Shown: in pieces, positions 40,801 through 46,800 of the stretch
How the letters are laid out: each line of letters opens with the position of its first letter
How positions within the stretch are numbered: position 1 is the first letter of the stretch
Source: Sipunculus nudus
Taxonomy: Eukaryota; Annelida; Sipuncula; Golfingiida; Sipunculidae
Assembly: GCA_026874595.1 (NCBI GenBank)
Contig: CM049310.1
Location: 21,364,058 to 21,428,057 of the forward strand
Length of the DNA stretch: 64,000 nucleotides
Direction of reading: 5' to 3'
Made by a program: the position numbers and the translations under genes
The notes under the pieces: model-generated
What the model was told of the DNA's origin: nothing
What the model saw: the letters and a program-made list of their open reading frames with translations, nothing else
Databases searched by the model: none

Positions 40801-43800
40801 GCTGAAATACTGACATTTGTGCACTCTGTACACAACATAAAAAATGATTGTAGGTGGTGCCATCAGTCTTGTATATGATGAAGCTATCCAAGATCTATAC
40901 ATATGCCCTATTTCAGGCTGATATAATCAAACCCCTCCTAAGAAATAGGCGGGCACATACTCTGTGCAAAAGACATTTATGTGGCTCCACCAGTCTTGTA
41001 AACTTGAAAGCCATTAAACAAATTGCTCCCTGCAGCTGCTGCACTGAGTGAACTCTTGACCTGCACCTAGCTGCACTGAGTGAACGCTTGACCTGTATCT
41101 GGCTGCACTGAATGAACTCTTGACCTGATGCATAATCTGGCACAGTTGGCAGTCTGCCAAAGCTATAAATAGATCCAGGCTGACCTTTAGCCTGTTGCCA
41201 AATTTGAAATAATTGGTAGTCAACAGATGATGCCACACCATTGAATAAGCTTACAGGTTCGCTAAAAATTAAGATACTACATGTGGCACAAGCAACATAT
41301 TGCAGCAGTAACAGATCATAGAGGCAAATAATGAAACTACATTCAGAATGATCTGTGAAAAGATTAATGGGAACCTGTACAATAGTTTATACACCAGGTA
41401 TAATGTTTCAATGCTGGACCTTTACTTTTCAAGTACATGTGTAACATGTATATGAACAATGCCAGTACTACACATTTTGTACAAGAACCAATTACAAAAA
41501 CATCACTGCTGAAATACTGACATTTGTGCACTCTGTACACAACATAAAAAATGATTGTAGGTGGCGCCATCAGTCTTGTATATGATGAAGCTATCCAAAA
41601 TCTATACATATGCCCTATTTCAGGCTGATATAATCAAACCCCTCCTAAGAAATAGGCAGGCACATACTCTGTACAAAAGACATTTAGGTGGCGCCACCAG
41701 TCTTGTAAACTAGAAGGCCATCAAACAAATTGCTCCCTGCAGCTGCTGCACTGAGTGAACTCTTGACCTGCACCTAGCTGCACTGAGTGAACGCTTGACC
41801 TGTATCTGGCTGCACTGAATGAACTCTTGACCTGATGCATAATCTGGCACAGTTAGCAGTCTGCCAAAGCTATAAATAGATCCAGGCTGACCTTTAGCCT
41901 GTTGCCAAATTTGAAATAATTGGCAGTCTCCCAAGCTATTTATAGATACAGACACAATCTTGGCCTGTCGGTAAATCTGTTTACACATACTGAAAGACTT
42001 TGGCTACAATGCTTTTTTTCAAGCTGACATATCCATAAGATTTTTTTATCATAATGTTTTGATCAAATTGTTTTGGTCAAATGACTAAGTTCAGCTTCCT
42101 GTAACTCGGCCAAAATTCACCAAACTAGAACCATTCGAAAAAACTTGAGATTGTTTCAGTGATTAAGCTTGTGAAATACTGAAAAAATTGGCTGGACAGT
42201 TTTGGAGAAGATTTTTAAAGTTTTTTTCTCACTTTTTCCCTATATAATCGAAGTAAATGCACATGTGCAAAAAAATAACCAAAATCGGATAGTTTTTTAA
42301 TGACTAATTTTTTGCATAAAATTTGGTAATGATAGCTGGGACTTATGACAGACAACATATGATGCCACACCACTGAATAAGCTTACAGGTTCGCTAAAAA
42401 TTAAGATACAACATGTGGCACAAGCAACATATTGCAGCAGTAACAGATCATAGAGGCAAATAATGAAACCATATTTCAGAATGATCTGTGAAAAGATTCC
42501 TGATTTTTTCTATAATTAGCTCTGTGACATTAAAAAGTAGGTCATGGCATCCATCTTCTTGACCAAGATTTTATTGATATGCATCAACACTGAAGAAATG
42601 AAGTTCCTGTGTTGAATCCTTCTTGAGATATATCCCACTCACAAGGTAAAAGTTAACAGACACTAGACAGACAACTTAGGTGACGACAATAGTCCATCAG
42701 CCCAAAGGTTGAAAAATTAAACAAATTATGTAAAATATCTTACCTTTTGGGGAAATACTGCTTTGACTTTTTCAGGAAGGTGACACTGTCATTGGCAATG
42801 AGATCAGTGAAGTAGTCCATGTAGTAGTTGTCACCATGGCGAATCTTGCGTCCATTGCGGTTAATTGAGTAATTATAAAAGCGGGTGTTCTTAATCAGTC
42901 CAACCCATTCACTCCAGCCAGGTGGTATATATGTTCCATTATATTCATTCAAGTATTTTCCAAAATACCCTAAACAGACAAAAATGAGAATGTAAGCCTA
43001 TACCGTGCCTTGCCAGCAAGGCCACACCCAACAAGGCCACACCACAAAATAAATGGTTATATGGAACCACCACTTACTTTCATGAATCATAAATTTTTTT
43101 AATAATGAATGTACACCAAATCTACGGTTTTGTTGTTGGTTACTGCTCTTACCAAACTCTCTTAAAAAATCATAGGGTGTATTGATAATGCAAAATTTTA
43201 ATTCCTAAAAGTAACATTGAAAATGGATTAATATTTATATTGTTAATATGCACAGTAATATCAATTACTGTAGCATATTTTGGTATCCCTCTTGCACCAT
43301 CGCAAAATTTCATGTATTTGTCTGGACTGGGAAATTTTCAAAAAGTAAAAAGTCTGCACACCTGTTCAATCTTTTCTCTTATAAATGTCTGTAGAACAAT
43401 TTATTTGTATATGTGGCAAAATCAAAGTTGAAATTTTTTTGTACGTTATACTTGTTACACCAAACCAAGTGAAACTGTATTTGTTAAAAATTAAACATCT
43501 AGATAACAATAAGGTAATATGGAAAAGTGTGAAAAAAAAATTATTTCTCAAATGAAAATATTGCTCTCTTTATTTACAACTACAGCTTGGTTCACACCCA
43601 GGAAAGCATTCTGATATGTTGTGAGTGAAAACAAATAAAAATTTAATGAATGGAGAAGTCTTATTGAGATCATTTTCTCTGGGTAACCAATATGAGTGAA
43701 AATGAAACTAAACCATTTCAGTCATATCTGACAATCGATTAATCAACGGCAAAACTTTACAAACAAGGGACCCATGGGTAACGGCACTCAGCTGAAGTTT

Positions 43801-46800
43801 GAAATTTTTGCAAATGCAAAATATGCAAAATATTCTATTGAAATGTATTTCATATATATATAAGCATATGAGAAGCTAAGAGGAAAGGGGCCCTCCTACT
43901 TGGTTAGAGAAAAGTTCTCAATATATGATTGCGAAACTAATACTCTGACAAGACTGTCATGAAGAAAAACAGGAAAAGTTTTGAGATACTGTGATGCATA
44001 TGAAAAATTGACAGATGGACAGGCAAGTGGACAAAATGGACTAATACCTTTATTTCACTTTCAAGGGAATAATACATTTAAGTTGATATTAAAGCCAATT
44101 TTTTTAGCATATCCACTTTTTCCATAAATAGTTTTTATCAGATTCATTTTTTATTAAAAAGTTTTATAAATTTGTAATAAAAAAATCTGAAAATATAAGT
44201 TAAAATATTAGAATTCTAAGTTGCAATCATTATTTATCTAGAGTGTAGCTCATATCTGGTCATATTATGCATACACATATATTTTATTATTTTAAATGAC
44301 AAATGTTTAAACTGAATTTAAAAGAAAATAATGCCACAACATGGCATCTTCAAGATTATTCCTTGAAAAACTATTAAAGTTTTGTACCTTGGATTTTTTC
44401 ACTACATGCTTAATTTTATTTACCAAAATAAAAGATTAAATAAATTTGATAAAACTAGATGTGTCGGAACGACATGAATGCCTCCGCCTGGGGCAAATTA
44501 GAAACGTGTTAAATTTTGTAAAATTTTTTAAGTTCAGGAGGTGTCGTATGGTCAAAAGTAGGTCAACAAGGGCAAAATGCAAACTCGATCTGTAACGGGG
44601 CATTATCAAGCAACACACCAAAAATCAGGCCAGTATCTGCAGGCATAGTGAAAAAAAGTCCATACATGTGCATTTTTCATAAATATTTCTGTCTTTCATG
44701 ATATTTTCCATGTTCAGGATCTGTCATATGGTCAACAAGTGACCCATGGGTCATGACGCTCAGCTGACTGGGAAGAGATTCATAAAAGGAAATTTTATCA
44801 TCTGAATGGTAGTATATACCCATTCACCTGAAGCATCAAACAGATTAACCAACATTTCAAGATTGTGTCTATAAATAGAGACAAAAATTTGAAAAAATTG
44901 AATATAATATAAGAGGCACCACCAGTCTGCAGAAACTGATGAAACACTCCATAATTAATATCCGTGCAAGGAATCATGGTGATCTCTGCATTAGTTGTTT
45001 AGATACTTCAGCTTTTGTATCAAATTTTCCATTATTCTGAGGGATACTTCGGAGTCTTATAGCTTGAAGGATATGGGAAACAGAGACCTAATTTCAGGTT
45101 TCCTTTTCACTTTTCATGGGCCTCCTTGCACTACAAGAATGAAGAATCTAGGTCCAGTTGTTACAATTTGTATCCTGTTGACAGATAACAACATCTTTAA
45201 AGGTCTAAAAAAATAGAGAAAAAAAAATCGTAAAAAACACCCGAACAAATATTGATGGTGCCAGTCTGCAGAAACTGATGAAACACTCAGTGATCAATAT
45301 CCATGCAAACAATTATGGTGATCTCTGCATTAGTTGTTCAGATACTTCAGATTTTGTATCAAATTTTCCATTATTCTGAGCTGTACTTTGGGGTGCCATA
45401 GCTCAAAGGACATGGGTAACAGAGACCTAAATTCAGGTTTCCCTGAAGATTTTTCATGGGTCTCCCTGTGTGTCAAGAATGAAGATTCTAGGTCCAGTCG
45501 TTACGATTTGTACCCTGTTGACAGATAACTACATCCTTAAAGTTCTCAAAAATAGAGAAAATTGTAAAAAATTGAAAAAATACAGGTGGCGCCACCAGTC
45601 TGCAAGAACTGATGAAACATCTCATGATCAATATGTATGCCACAAATCATGACCATCAGTGTTGTAGTTATTGAGATGTTGCAGTTTTTTTTATCAAATT
45701 TTCCATTATTCTGGGGGGGGGGGGGTTATTGGGAGCCCCACAGCTCAAAGGATATGGGTAACAGAGACCTTATTTCTGGTTTCCATGGAGACTTTTCATA
45801 GGTCTCTCACTGTGTCAAGAATGAAGATTCTTGGTCCAGTCTTTACGATTTGTGCCCTGTTAACAGATGTTCATATTTTTAAAGGTCTCAAAAATAGAGA
45901 AAATAATTTGTAAAAAATTGAAAAATAAAGGTGGCGCCACCAGTCTGCAGAAACTGATGGAACATCTCATGATCAATATGTATGCCAAAAATCATGACCA
46001 TCAGTGATGTAGTTAATGAGATATTAAAGTGTTTGTATGAAATTTTTGACTATTCTGGGGGGGGGGGGGGGTACTTTGGGGCCCCATAGCTTGAAGGATA
46101 TCGGTAACAGGGACATAATTTCTGGTTTCCATGGAGACTTTTTATAGGTCTCTCACTGTGTCAAGAATGAAGATTCTAGGTCCAGTCTTTACGATTTGTG
46201 CCCTGTTAACAAGTGTTCACATTTTTAAAGGTCTCAAAAATAGAGAAAAAAATTCGTAAAAAATAAAAAAAATACAGGTGGCACCACCATTCTGCAGGAA
46301 CTGATGGAACATCTCATGATCAATATGTATGCCAAAATTCATGACCATCAGTGATGTAGTTAATGAGATATTGAATTTTTGGTATAAAATTTTTTACTAT
46401 TCTGGGGGGTACTTTGGGGCCTCATAGCTCAAAGGATATGGGTAACAGAGAACTCATTTCTGGTTTCCAAGAAGATTTTCCATGGACCTGTCAGAATGTC
46501 AAGTTACAAGTTTCTAGGTCCAGCAGTTACGATTTGTGCCAGGTTAACGGACAGACGGACAGACAGACGGACGGACGGACAGACGGACGACGGACAAAGG
46601 GTGATCGCTATAGCTCAGATGACTTACAGTCAGCTGAGCTAAAAATTGGTCAACTGGGACGAAACACGAACTTGATCTGTAAGTGGTCATTATGCGCCCA
46701 CAGCAAAACATTAGGCCAGTATCTGTAAGCATTGCATTGTGAAACTAGAATATTAGCAAAAGCTGATAATCAGTTATAAATTTAAATTGGAGAGGTATGT

